DNA from: Litoribacillus peritrichatus | Lineage (GTDB): Bacteria > Pseudomonadota > Gammaproteobacteria > Pseudomonadales > Litoribrevibacteraceae | DNA length: 64,000 bases | Reading direction: 5' to 3' | NCBI RefSeq assembly: GCF_039537985.1 | Contig: NZ_BAABBN010000004.1 | Coordinates: 806,001 to 870,000, forward strand | In this document: positions 17,682 through 25,820 of the stretch, piece after piece | How positions within the stretch are numbered: the stretch's first letter is position 1 | Layout: each line of letters opens with the position of its first letter | The notes under the pieces: generated by a model | Database searches by the model: none | What the model saw: only the letters and a program-made list of their open reading frames with translations | Told to the model about the DNA's origin: nothing | Made by a program: the position numbers and the translations under genes

Positions 17682-18701
17682 TCAATCCCTGAGGGTTTTA
17701 AGCTCGCTGGAAATTAACTTACCGGGCAAAGGCGAAGGTAGGTCGTACATCCCTCTCGCTGCAAGTAACCCTCTGATGATGTCTGGCCGGTCGGTGATGA
17801 ATCCGTCAATTCCCCAATCAATGAGTTTTTCAGTTAAAGGCACATTGATTTGGGTTTCCGGATAGCTAGGGAGGGACCAAACCACCACTTTCAAACCTAG
17901 TGCTTTTGCGTCATCCAGCCTTGTTTTGGTGAGGCCGGTGTCTTCAACGCCCCGGACTTTGCCGCCTAAATCTTTCACCATTTGTGGAATTGAATCTTTG
18001 TGGTCAGCGGGTAGTTCTCCGGCTGTCCAGAGACCGGCAATTTCGGGGTTAGGGTTAAGCCAATTTTCATAGGCGTCGTTTGCGGTTAGGAATTGCAGCG
18101 CGATGTTTTCGTTCAGTTTTCTTACTTCTTTTAAGCACCGGTAATCAAAAGCCTGAATCTCAACCCTGTCTTCGATGCATTCTTCTTGAAGTATGCAAAC
18201 TAACTTTTCCGCCATTACTTTTGGAGCGGCTGATTTAATCACTGGGTGGCCAGGGTACAGCTGAGGTTCCGTTTTCATCTCAATTTGAAACTGAATATCA
18301 TCACCGGCGACGGCTTTGGCGAACTGGATGACTTCTCTTAATGTTGGGATTTCAGTGCCATCAACCGGGTATTGGTCAGGGAAGGTTCGGCCATAATCAC
18401 TGGCGAGATCCACTCGGCCAACATCGTACTCTTTGAGCTTTGCCAGTGTTAAGTCCAGAATCCAAGGTTTTTCGGTGATGAACTCATTACTGCCTTTTCG
18501 TCGGGTGATGGCTGGGTTCAACCTCATGTCGTGCGTGACGACCAGTTCTCCGTCTTGGGTCAGGTTGATGTCCATATCAATGAAATCCACACCAATGGCC
18601 ATCATGGTTTTGTAGGCGGGTATGGTGTTTTCTGGCGACAGTGCTCGTGCGCCACGATGACCGTAGATCTGAATCCTATTGTTGGTATCGAACTTAGGCA
18701 T
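17682..18701 (-). CDS. Glycerophosphodiester phosphodiesterase
   Basis: A 339-residue GDPD-family TIM barrel. Motifs are YGHRGARALSPENT at the N-terminus, DMDINLTQDGELVVTHD (metal ligands and catalytic His) and the C-terminal GIDGFITDRPD. It hydrolyses glycerophosphodiesters to glycerol-3-phosphate and an alcohol. I use the ATG at 18701. The longer frame starting at 18818 begins inside a hairpin, and its extra residues are not family-like. Without the extension there is no signal peptide, so cytosolic. Confidence 0.85.
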   Translation of the reverse strand: MPKFDTNNRIQIYGHRGARALSPENTIPAYKTMMAIGVDFIDMDINLTQDGELVVTHDMRLNPAITRRKGSNEFITEKPWILDLTLAKLKEYDVGRVDLASDYGRTFPDQYPVDGTEIPTLREVIQFAKAVAGDDIQFQIEMKTEPQLYPGHPVIKSAAPKVMAEKLVCILQEECIEDRVEIQAFDYRCLKEVRKLNENIALQFLTANDAYENWLNPNPEIAGLWTAGELPADHKDSIPQMVKDLGGKVRGVEDTGLTKTRLDDAKALGLKVVVWSLPSYPETQINVPLTEKLIDWGIDGFITDRPDIIRGLLAARGMYDLPSPLPGKLISSELKTLRD

Positions 18702-18794
18702 TTTGAAACCAAAAAGTAGATAAATAATTAGCGTTGATTTACAGGCTAGTGCAGGGCAGTAAGGAAAGGTATTACACGAGATTACAGCGAAGGG

Positions 18795-18825
18795 AAGCTC
18801 AATGGCATTGCTAGCCATTGAGCTT
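18795..18825 (-). terminator. Strong hairpin after the 18839 gene
   Basis: AAGCTCAATGGC (18795-18806) and GCCATTGAGCTT (18814-18825) pair perfectly over 12 bp with a seven-base loop. It lies just downstream (leftwards) of the minus-strand gene ending at 18839. No T-run follows on the minus strand, so termination may be weak or the hairpin may protect the mRNA end. Confidence 0.6.
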
Positions 18826-18838
18826 CATTTGCAACGTT

Positions 18839-19795
18839 TTACAGTTTAGTAACTGTATTACAGGTCACGTGAGGGAAGAGATACCCTGGCTTATCGTGAA
18901 TCGTTAAGCTCATAAAAATGCTTTGCGAGTAAGATAAGAACGGGAAGGTTTCCCCGCCATCGGTAGACAGTAACCAGTAGTCTGCTTCGTAATCGTCGAC
19001 GTTTGCACGGCGTTGCTCGAATGGAATATTAGTGACGATGCCTTTTCCGGAAGGTAAAGGCTTCGTAGTTACGCGCCAATGAATGTAAGCATTCGGGCGG
19101 ATTAATTCTACGGCTTGCTGCAGTGCTTTGTTCGGGTTACGGGTGAGCTCCGGTTGAGGGTTTTGATAATTGTCGGCACTGTTGAGCAATTCTTCGAATG
19201 GTGCGCTGTCCAAGCCAGGCGGGGCAAACGGTGGTGGTGTATCCGGTATTACCGGGCTTCCGGTTCCGTGGGTTACGCTCCCCAATGCCAATATGGAATT
19301 GCCGTGTGGTACCGCAATTTGTTTGGCGATTTCTATGTCTTCAGGTTGTGGCGGTACAGGCCCTGGTTCTGTGCCGTTTTTGGAATACGGGCCTATTGTT
19401 TGAGCTGCTGTGGTTAAGTACAGCCAGGCGCCGTTTTCCTCGTGCACAATCTGTTCGACAGCCGGACCTTCTGCAAAATGTACTTGCTGGTCATAGAAGA
19501 GAGCGAATGAATTTTGCGTGTAGTTCCCGCCTCGGTTGGGCGCGTTAACGGGGGTTGCTACTGCTGAACGGTCATTAAACTGTACCGTTTCGTAATATGT
19601 GAAGTTTTTCAGAATGTAGCCATAGTTGGGTTGATTTGGCTGAGGCGAGTTTTGTGGCAGAGGCATCACATTGTAAGAAAGCGGGTTACTTTGTCCTCCT
19701 TCGTTATTGCTTCCGTTCGGGAGAGGGCGGTTCGTCCAGCGTCCGACAAGGTGCTGGAATGGATAGTTTGGCGGAAAATTTGAGCTGTATGGCAT
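18839..19795 (-). CDS. Unrecognised protein with LVGRWTN motif
   Basis: A 318-residue protein starting at the ATG preceded by AAGGAG (ten-base spacing); a longer frame to 19900 is less plausible. No signal peptide or membrane helix. It is rich in Pro, Asn and Tyr. LVGRWTNRPLP at the start and GNYTQNSFALFYDQQVHFAEGP suggest an antiparallel beta-barrel. The nitrobindin/FABP-like heme-binding group is one possibility, not established here. The C-terminal half ends with a Thr/Val-rich beta-type sequence. Confidence 0.6.
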   Translation of the reverse strand: MPYSSNFPPNYPFQHLVGRWTNRPLPNGSNNEGGQSNPLSYNVMPLPQNSPQPNQPNYGYILKNFTYYETVQFNDRSAVATPVNAPNRGGNYTQNSFALFYDQQVHFAEGPAVEQIVHEENGAWLYLTTAAQTIGPYSKNGTEPGPVPPQPEDIEIAKQIAVPHGNSILALGSVTHGTGSPVIPDTPPPFAPPGLDSAPFEELLNSADNYQNPQPELTRNPNKALQQAVELIRPNAYIHWRVTTKPLPSGKGIVTNIPFEQRRANVDDYEADYWLLSTDGGETFPFLSYSQSIFMSLTIHDKPGYLFPHVTCNTVTKL

Positions 19796-20186
19796 GACGG
19801 TTGATCTCCTTGAATTATAATCACGAGTAGTTCTTTTATACTTGTTTGCCTGTACTGCTCGGCTGTAAATAATCAAAGGAGATAAACTGGTGAGGCTCAA
19901 GTAAACTTTTTTAACTGAACTGTGTTCAGGGTCAGTTGTGAGGAAGGGATAATTGGTTTGCAGGTGACTAAGTTATTTTCAGAATCAACAGCTTAAATTG
20001 AGCACTTTATTAGTAAAATGTTTACAATACGGGGCTGTTTTGGTGTGCTTATTTTTATGTAGGAAATGGATTACGCTCTGTAGTTCTCATGCTAAATATT
20101 GATCTTTTATGGGTTGAATTAACCTTTTATTGGAATCGTTTTATTATTACCGCTTAAAAAATGCATAAGTCAGGACGTTGAATGCC
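19796..20186. other. Divergent intergenic region, 391 bp
   Basis: AT-rich, separating the 18839-19795 gene (minus) from the small membrane protein at 20187 (plus). It contains TGAAC-TGT-GTTCA near 19915. No gene seen. Confidence 0.35.
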
Positions 20187-20411
20187 ATGGTAAATACCTT
20201 AAGAAAGTTATTAAAAGTAAGACTGTCTGTTGTGCTTGCTGTCGTGTTTGTTGCCTTGATGGTTGCTTACTATTTTTTTAGTTTTATTGGTGAGTACGTG
20301 GTTCTGATTTTGTTGGCCGTTGCCTTCACTTCAAGTTCTGTTAAGAGCAAAAAATTGTCCAGGAGAGTAAAGCTTCTCGAAGCTGAGTTGGCTGAACTGA
20401 GGGATAATTAG
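20187..20411 (+). CDS. Small membrane protein with coiled-coil tail
   Basis: From ATG 20187 the protein has 74 residues; a TTG three codons earlier is possible. AGGA lies 11 bases before the ATG. Two adjacent hydrophobic segments (LSVVLAVVFVALMVAYYFF and VVLILLAVAFTSS) are followed by a charged heptad-like tail (SRRVKLLEAELAELR). It probably forms an oligomeric inner-membrane protein with a cytosolic coiled coil. Family not recognised. Confidence 0.55.
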   Translation: MVNTLRKLLKVRLSVVLAVVFVALMVAYYFFSFIGEYVVLILLAVAFTSSSVKSKKLSRRVKLLEAELAELRDN

Positions 20412-20617
20412 ACCTCCATTAGTAGAAATATTATTTCTTCTAAGTCGTGAATTTTTATGTCGTTTCTTCTGTCTTTACTTGACGTTTTTCGCCTCTTTTT
20501 CTCTCCTGTTTTCTAATAATATATTGAAATTATTAAGAAATTTTATGGCTGATCAGCTAGGCTATAGAGTGTGTGACTAAAAAAACGGCTGATTTACCAG
20601 CCAACTGGGGAGGAAAA

Positions 20618-22204
20618 ATGAGTACGGGTAGTAATCAAAGTACAGAGGATTATGAGACGGAACATGAGATTGGTGATAACAATATTGAGGTAATGGGGTT
20701 AGATATACATAACCCGGTGTTTTTGGTCAGTGCGACGCTAATTTTAATTTTTGTCATTGGCACCCTGATCATGCCCACAGAGGCAAAAGCGTTGTTGGAT
20801 GGGGCCAAGGGCTGGTCGATTAACAACTTTGACTGGCTATTCATGAGTGCCAGTAACTTATTTGTTCTTTTCTGTTTTTTACTGCTGGTTCTTCCGGTAG
20901 GAAAGATTCGTTTAGGCGGCGTTGACGCCAAACCTGAGTATTCACGCTTATCCTGGTTTTCTATGTTGTTTGCAGCAGGCATGGGTATCGGTTTGATGTT
21001 TTGGAGTGTCGCTGAACCTGTTGCTTATTATACCGATTGGTGGGGAACCCCATTAAATGCGGAAAATAAAACGCAAGCGGGTGCCGACATGGCAATGGCG
21101 GCTACGCTCTTCCATTGGGGACTTCACCCTTGGGCTATTTATGGCATTGTCGGTTTGGCTTTGGCTTTTTTTGCGTTTAACAAGGGAATGCCTTTAACCA
21201 TTCGCTCTGCGTTTTACCCGTTATTAGGTGAGCGAGTCTGGGGACGAGCAGGAGATGTGATTGATATTTTGGCTGTGCTTGCGACGATTTTTGGCTTGGC
21301 AACGTCTTTAGGGCTGGGTGCTCAGCAAGCGACCAGCGGTTTGAGTTTCTTATTTGGTGTTCCTGATACTATCAATACGCAAATCATCATTATTGTTGGG
21401 GTGACTGCTGTTGCTATTGTTTCGGTGGTGCGTGGCATTAATGGCGGCGTGAAGGTGCTAAGTAATCTGAACATGACACTGGCTCTGCTGCTTTTGACAT
21501 TTGTGTTCCTGGCTGGGCCAACCTTGACGTTGATCAGCTACATGGGCACCACAGCCATAGAGTATGTGGCGAATGTGATCCCGTTAAGTAATTGGATTGG
21601 TCGTGAAGATGACAAGTTCTTTCATGGCTGGACGGTTTTCTATTGGGCTTGGTGGGTATCCTGGTCGCCATTCGTAGGGCTGTTCATCGCCAGAATTTCA
21701 AAGGGCAGAACGGTAAGAGAGTTTATTTCTGCCGTCTTGCTTGTGCCTGTTCTTGTTACTCTGGTGTGGATGTCAGTATTCGGAGGAAGTGCGTTAGAGC
21801 AAGCTCAATCGGGTGTTGGTGAATTGGCTAATGGTCTGGGCAGTGTCAGTTTGGCTATGTTCCAAATGTTGGAAAACTTACCGTGGACTCAAATAACCTC
21901 GTTTATCGCAATTACACTGGTATTACTTTTTTTCGTAACGTCCTCGGACTCCGGGTCTTTAGTGATCGACAGCATCACTGCTGGCGGTAAGTTGGATGCT
22001 CCGGTTTCTCAAAGAATTTTTTGGGCCTGCCTTGAAGGCGCGATAGCCATCGCCTTACTTTATGGTGGTGGTAAAGAAGCTTTAAGTGCCCTACAGGCTG
22101 GGGCCATTACTACAGGGTTACCATTTACGATTATTTTATTGCTGATGGCAGTGAGTTTGTTTAAAGGCTTACAAAGTGAGCTACAAAATACCCCAAAGCG
22201 TTAA
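20618..22204 (+). CDS. BCCT family osmolyte transporter
   Basis: A 528-residue inner-membrane protein with twelve or so helices, starting at the ATG after GGGGAGG (a GTG at 20573 is open but unsupported). GMGIGLMFWSVAEPV and the tryptophan-rich YWAWWVSWSPFVGLFIARIS with KGRTVREFI are signatures of betaine/choline/carnitine transporters. These import compatible solutes such as glycine betaine, usually with Na+. The N-terminus is acidic. It stands alone, followed by a strong terminator. Confidence 0.92.
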   Translation: MSTGSNQSTEDYETEHEIGDNNIEVMGLDIHNPVFLVSATLILIFVIGTLIMPTEAKALLDGAKGWSINNFDWLFMSASNLFVLFCFLLLVLPVGKIRLGGVDAKPEYSRLSWFSMLFAAGMGIGLMFWSVAEPVAYYTDWWGTPLNAENKTQAGADMAMAATLFHWGLHPWAIYGIVGLALAFFAFNKGMPLTIRSAFYPLLGERVWGRAGDVIDILAVLATIFGLATSLGLGAQQATSGLSFLFGVPDTINTQIIIIVGVTAVAIVSVVRGINGGVKVLSNLNMTLALLLLTFVFLAGPTLTLISYMGTTAIEYVANVIPLSNWIGREDDKFFHGWTVFYWAWWVSWSPFVGLFIARISKGRTVREFISAVLLVPVLVTLVWMSVFGGSALEQAQSGVGELANGLGSVSLAMFQMLENLPWTQITSFIAITLVLLFFVTSSDSGSLVIDSITAGGKLDAPVSQRIFWACLEGAIAIALLYGGGKEALSALQAGAITTGLPFTIILLLMAVSLFKGLQSELQNTPKR

Positions 22205-22217
22205 ACGTTTAAGGGTA

Positions 22218-22252
22218 AACCAAGAGCCTATTCACTGAGTAGGCTTTTGGTT
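22218..22252 (+). terminator. Rho-independent terminator
   Basis: AACCAAGAGCCTA (22218-22230) pairs over 13 bp with TAGGCTTTTGGTT (22240-22252) with one G-U pair, 14 bases after the BCCT stop. Confidence 0.8.
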
Positions 22253-22321
22253 TAATGTTACGAAGTAAGGAGAAGGTACTAAAAATTAAGGTACAAAAAA
22301 GTTAAGTATGCTGAGCTTCTT

Positions 22322-22495
22322 TTACGTGAACGACTTCTTTCTTTTTCTTCCCAAAATACCGAACCAAAATAACCCTTCAAATATCGCGCCCAAGAACAGA
22401 AAGAAAATCCCACCTGATGGTGCGCCAAGAAAATAACAAGCAAAAGCTGCAAATAACATGGCAAAGCTAATGAGAATACGCCCGACTGACTTCAT
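22322..22495 (-). CDS. 57-residue membrane protein
   Basis: Starts at the ATG at 22495 preceded by AAGGAG; longer frames upstream have no RBS. Two hydrophobic segments (ILISFAMLFAAFACYFLG and GIFFLFLGAIFEGLFWFGIL) are followed by a basic tail (GRKRKKSFT). No family recognised. The strong RBS and helical hairpin support a real small membrane protein. Confidence 0.6.
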   Translation of the reverse strand: MKSVGRILISFAMLFAAFACYFLGAPSGGIFFLFLGAIFEGLFWFGILGRKRKKSFT

Positions 22496-22760
22496 TTTTA
22501 AGCTCCTTTTCGAATGATGACACTGGGTTCTGTTAATTAGTTTAGCATTGTAATCCAACATGTGTCTTACCTTATAGTTGTCATTGATGACTAAAATGGC
22601 TTGCTTCAGAACGACCTATGCCCCTGGGGGCTATGTTCGGATTGTTAAAATTTCTAATTACGACACATAAAGATAATTTGCTTGTGGATACTCTGGAACT
22701 TGCTGCTATTGGTTGCAGCGGGAATCATAGGGTAATCAGAAAATTTAAAGGAGAGCTAGC

Positions 22761-23588
22761 GTGTCCATTTTAGCAAACAGTATGATCAGTTCACTTCTGG
22801 TCATTGGGTTGGTTTCGTCGGTGACTGTTCAGGCAGCAGAGTCACAACTAAGCACGGGTACATTGGAGGGCTGCTCAGGATTTGGTCCTCAAACGCCAAG
22901 AGATATTGATCAGAAAGCAGGGGACAATAAGCGTAAGTTCTCGATTGCTCCTGAATCGACGGAAATGAATCTATGTAATATACACTTTCACAATAATGCA
23001 GAGCATAAAGCGAAAGACTTTTCTATCTATGCTGGTGAAGGTGAGCATGGTCATGGTGGTGGCTATCAGTGTGGTATCAGTAAATCGCTTACTCAGGCTG
23101 AGCTGGTTGCTCCTGAGGGTGACATATGTCATGGCTTAAAACCAGGTGACACAATTGAAGTACATTGGGTTCACTCTTCATGCGACGTACAACCAGGTAA
23201 AGGGCTTGGTTCTTGTTTGTCTGATGGATGTGCTAATCCTGATTTACGCGTTGAAACCCAAGTATTTACAGTGGTTAATGACTCGGCAGCGCTGAACTTT
23301 GCCGACCTGACGTACGATGGAAACAAAGTAAACGGATTACATCAGGCGAAAACATTGCCTGAAGGAACTGGTCAGGCGGTTGAGTTTCTGGGTTCTACAA
23401 CCGGCCCGAAATACACTGAGCAGAATTGTTCTCCGTTGCAAGTGACTTGGAGTGTTCGACCTCAATGTGCCAAAGTCGACATTAATAGTTTAGGCAAATG
23501 GTGTGAAAGCAACGTCTTTAAAGAAGACCATGCACATGGTGTGAGGAAGCTAGTTACCAACCCTAAACTGCTTTCTGAAATCGAGTAA
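22761..23588 (+). CDS. Delta-class carbonic anhydrase, exported
   Basis: A 275-residue protein with a GTG start preceded by AAAGGAG and a signal peptide ending near VQAAES. GFGPQTPRDID and MNLCNIHFHNNAEHKA match the delta-class family known from diatoms and dinoflagellates and since found in marine bacteria. Candidate zinc ligands are H75 and H77 (HFH), with a third from EVHWVH (H135 or H138). Paired Cys suggest disulfides. It would interconvert CO2 and bicarbonate in the periplasm. A long palindrome follows it. Confidence 0.82.
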   Translation: MSILANSMISSLLVIGLVSSVTVQAAESQLSTGTLEGCSGFGPQTPRDIDQKAGDNKRKFSIAPESTEMNLCNIHFHNNAEHKAKDFSIYAGEGEHGHGGGYQCGISKSLTQAELVAPEGDICHGLKPGDTIEVHWVHSSCDVQPGKGLGSCLSDGCANPDLRVETQVFTVVNDSAALNFADLTYDGNKVNGLHQAKTLPEGTGQAVEFLGSTTGPKYTEQNCSPLQVTWSVRPQCAKVDINSLGKWCESNVFKEDHAHGVRKLVTNPKLLSEIE

Positions 23589-23625
23589 GTGTTGTCCGCT
23601 TATTAATCAAGTGTGTCGTTATTTT

Positions 23626-23660
23626 AATAATAATTTATCGAAAAACGATAAATTATTATT
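23626..23660. terminator. 15-bp perfect palindrome with A5 loop
   Basis: AATAATAATTTATCG (23626-23640) and CGATAAATTATTATT (23646-23660) are exact reverse complements around AAAAA. It lies 38 bases after the carbonic anhydrase stop and 58 bases before the next gene. It may be a terminator (right arm ends in T-rich sequence) or an operator for the downstream XRE regulator operon. Confidence 0.65.
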
Positions 23661-23717
23661 GAGTTGTTATTCTTGTTGTCCTATTCTCTGGTCATCTTAA
23701 CAAGGAGAGTATGACTC

Positions 23718-24266
23718 ATGTCTAACATTCAAAAGCACATCCGTCGGTTGCGGCTATTTCTTCAATTCATGTTCGTTGCAGTGCCTGTAAGTGTTATCTT
23801 TTTTTGGGCGTCCATCAGTACTCCCTACGATGTTTTAACCAGTACGGGTGTCGTTGAGGTCAGCTTTGATATCAACGCACTGACCCAGCAACCATTATCA
23901 ATAACCAGTAGGGTACTTGCGGCAATCGCAAATTTGCTGATTTCAGGTGTGGCAATGTATGCCATTTATATTCTGATTCGGTTATTTAAAAATTATGAAC
24001 AAGGTAAAATTTTTTCGCTGGAAAACGTAAGTTACTATCAGAAGTTGGGTTACAGCTTATTTTATTGGGTTCTTGGAAATGTGATTTATGGCGGCGTGAT
24101 TTCGGTGATCTTATCATTTAATAATCTTCCGGGAGAGCGCTACCTTGAGTTAACTTTTCAAGGCGTAGATGCTTTGACAATCATGTTAGGGTTTTTGGTG
24201 TTAATTATTTCTCGGGTAATGAAGGAAGGACAAATCATTGCAGATGAAAATAGGCATACAATTTAA
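23718..24266 (+). CDS. DUF2975 membrane protein
   Basis: A 182-residue protein with four membrane segments. RLFKNYEQGKIFSLENVSYYQKLGYSL is cut here as motif pieces: the FKNYEQGKIFS and LGYSLFYW blocks are characteristic of DUF2975. These proteins are almost always encoded just upstream of a small XRE regulator, as here (6-base gap). The pair is thought to act as a membrane-linked regulatory module. RBS AAGGAG lies upstream at a slightly long spacing. Confidence 0.85.
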   Translation: MSNIQKHIRRLRLFLQFMFVAVPVSVIFFWASISTPYDVLTSTGVVEVSFDINALTQQPLSITSRVLAAIANLLISGVAMYAIYILIRLFKNYEQGKIFSLENVSYYQKLGYSLFYWVLGNVIYGGVISVILSFNNLPGERYLELTFQGVDALTIMLGFLVLIISRVMKEGQIIADENRHTI

Positions 24267-24272
24267 GGTGCA

Positions 24273-24506
24273 ATGATGGCAATTCGTATAGATTTAGACG
24301 TTGTGATGGCCCAACGTAAAATGCGTCTTAAAACGCTGGCACAACAAGTCGGTATTACCGAACAGAATTTATCGGTGTTAAAGAATGGAAAAGCGAAGGC
24401 GGTTCGATTTTCGACACTGGATAAAATTTGTGAAGTATTGGAATGTCAGCCTGGTGATATATTAGTACGTGATGGGAATGGCTCGGGTATTGATGAGCTA
24501 AGTTGA
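24273..24506 (+). CDS. XRE-family regulator (YozG-like)
   Basis: A 77-residue single-domain helix-turn-helix protein. RIDLDVVMAQRKM, LAQQVGITEQNLSVLKNGK (the recognition HTH) and TLDKICEVLECQPGDIL are typical of the Cro/C1 small regulators paired with DUF2975. Two ATG codons in tandem leave a one-codon doubt on the start. It likely regulates its own operon. The palindrome at 23626-23660 is a possible site. Confidence 0.88.
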   Translation: MMAIRIDLDVVMAQRKMRLKTLAQQVGITEQNLSVLKNGKAKAVRFSTLDKICEVLECQPGDILVRDGNGSGIDELS

Positions 24507-24562
24507 GACGCTGATTAGGGCCTGGACATGAAACTAATGTTAGGGGTGAGGGATATTAATCA

Positions 24563-25069
24563 ATGAGAATGGAGAAGTTTGCTGCCCGTTTTTTTAACAT
24601 GACCGATGAAGTTTGGGCTAAACATGCCAATCCTCTGAGTGTATGGACTCGCTATTCTTGTTTACCACTTTTGTGCATTGCGGTTTGGTCGCGTGACTGG
24701 ATCGGAGGGTGGGCGCTGATTCCGGGTGTTGTGGTGATCTTATGGGTTTGGCTGAACCCAAGAGTGTTTGGTAAGCCTAAAACAACTAACCATTGGGCAT
24801 CGAAAGCAGTATTGGGGGAGCGGGTGTTATTGATGCACCCAAAAGATCAAATACCTTCTCATCATCTTAGAGCAATTGGTCTGCTTAAATCAGTGACGTT
24901 TGCAGGTTTTGTGTTGGCCATTTATGGTTTGGTTGTTTTTCACCTCTGGTTTACGGTTTTTGGCACGATTCTCACAATATTGGGGAAAACCTGGTTTTTG
25001 GATCGGATGGTGTGGCTCTACCAAGATTTGGAAGATCAGAACGCTCAGTACCGAAGCTGGGTGTACTAA
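24563..25069 (+). CDS. DUF6653-like membrane protein
   Basis: A 168-residue protein. FFNMTDEVWAKHANPLSVWTR is followed by two membrane hairpins (LPLLCIAVWSRDWIGGWALI and GFVLAIYGLVVFHLWFTVFG). The WAKHANPLSVWTR opening is what I associate with DUF6653, an uncharacterised family. It is co-directional with the DUF2975/XRE pair but separated by 56 bases. Confidence 0.65.
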   Translation: MRMEKFAARFFNMTDEVWAKHANPLSVWTRYSCLPLLCIAVWSRDWIGGWALIPGVVVILWVWLNPRVFGKPKTTNHWASKAVLGERVLLMHPKDQIPSHHLRAIGLLKSVTFAGFVLAIYGLVVFHLWFTVFGTILTILGKTWFLDRMVWLYQDLEDQNAQYRSWVY

Positions 25070-25102
25070 CCTTTAAGAACATAGGATGTTGACAACAAGG
25101 GG

Positions 25103-25741
25103 GTGGTTTTGGACCTTTTACAAAATCTCGATGGTTTTGTTGTGTTGAACCAAGGCGATCCGACACTGTTTTTTCAAAAACTGTCGGATGAATACAACTG
25201 GTCAGATGACTTTTGCAAGAGTGCGTTTGAAGAATATAAACGGTTTATTTTTCTTGCTGTTACGGCTGAAGAGCGAGTAGTACCTTCGGTTGTGGTTGAT
25301 AAAATTTGGCATATGCACATGACGTTTACGGTGTCTTACTGGCATGACTTATGTCGGGATGTACTGCAACAAGAATTGCATCATGTTCCTTCACCCAAAA
25401 GTAAAAGTTTTGAGACTGAAGATAGGCAAGCTTACCAACAAACGTTACTGCGCTATAACCGCGTGTTCGGAACGGAACCACCTTCAAAGGTGTGGCCAGC
25501 GCCAAAGCGGCAAACGAAGAAAAATTCCCTGCCTTTCAAATGGTTGAGTTTACTTTTCTTTTCGACGTTTTTTATCACTGCGTGCAGTGATATTAATCAG
25601 AAGGAGGCTGTTTATTACTTTAAATGGGCCGTTGCAATCTATGTCGTTTACAAAATCTTGAAATGGTTGGACTCTGGAAATCATCGAGGGGGAGGGGGAA
25701 ATAGTGGCTGTAGTAGCAGTTGCGGTGGAGGGGGAGATTAA
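25103..25741 (+). CDS. Glycine-rich-tail protein with IWHMHM motif
   Basis: About 212 residues. The start is GTG 25103 or, with better RBS spacing, TTG 25109. A soluble domain (about 1-140) has VVVDKIWHMHMTFTVSYWHD, the signature of the glycine-rich domain (GRDP-like) family. A membrane segment (about 148-166) and a second hydrophobic stretch follow. The end is a Gly/Ser/Cys tail, GGGGNSGCSSSCGGGGD. Similar tails with Cys pairs occur in surface-displayed or lipid-modified bacterial proteins. Function unknown. Confidence 0.7.
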   Translation: MVLDLLQNLDGFVVLNQGDPTLFFQKLSDEYNWSDDFCKSAFEEYKRFIFLAVTAEERVVPSVVVDKIWHMHMTFTVSYWHDLCRDVLQQELHHVPSPKSKSFETEDRQAYQQTLLRYNRVFGTEPPSKVWPAPKRQTKKNSLPFKWLSLLFFSTFFITACSDINQKEAVYYFKWAVAIYVVYKILKWLDSGNHRGGGGNSGCSSSCGGGGD

Positions 25742-25775
25742 CTGATAGGTATTTCTTTGGGAGTTATAAACAATG

Positions 25776-25806
25776 CGCGGTATGATTTTTTAAAATGCAT
25801 ACCGCG
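25776..25806. terminator. Bidirectional terminator between convergent genes
   Basis: CGCGGTATG (25776-25784) pairs with CATACCGCG (25798-25806). ATTTT/AAAAT extends the stem past a one-base bulge. It sits between genes ending at 25741 (+) and 25821 (-). Confidence 0.8.
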
Positions 25807-25820
25807 ACTTTGCTAGGCTA

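Noticed and set aside
18702..18818. N-terminal extension of the glycerophosphodiesterase to 18818
   Set aside because: The start codon lies inside a 12-bp hairpin and the extra residues do not belong to the family.
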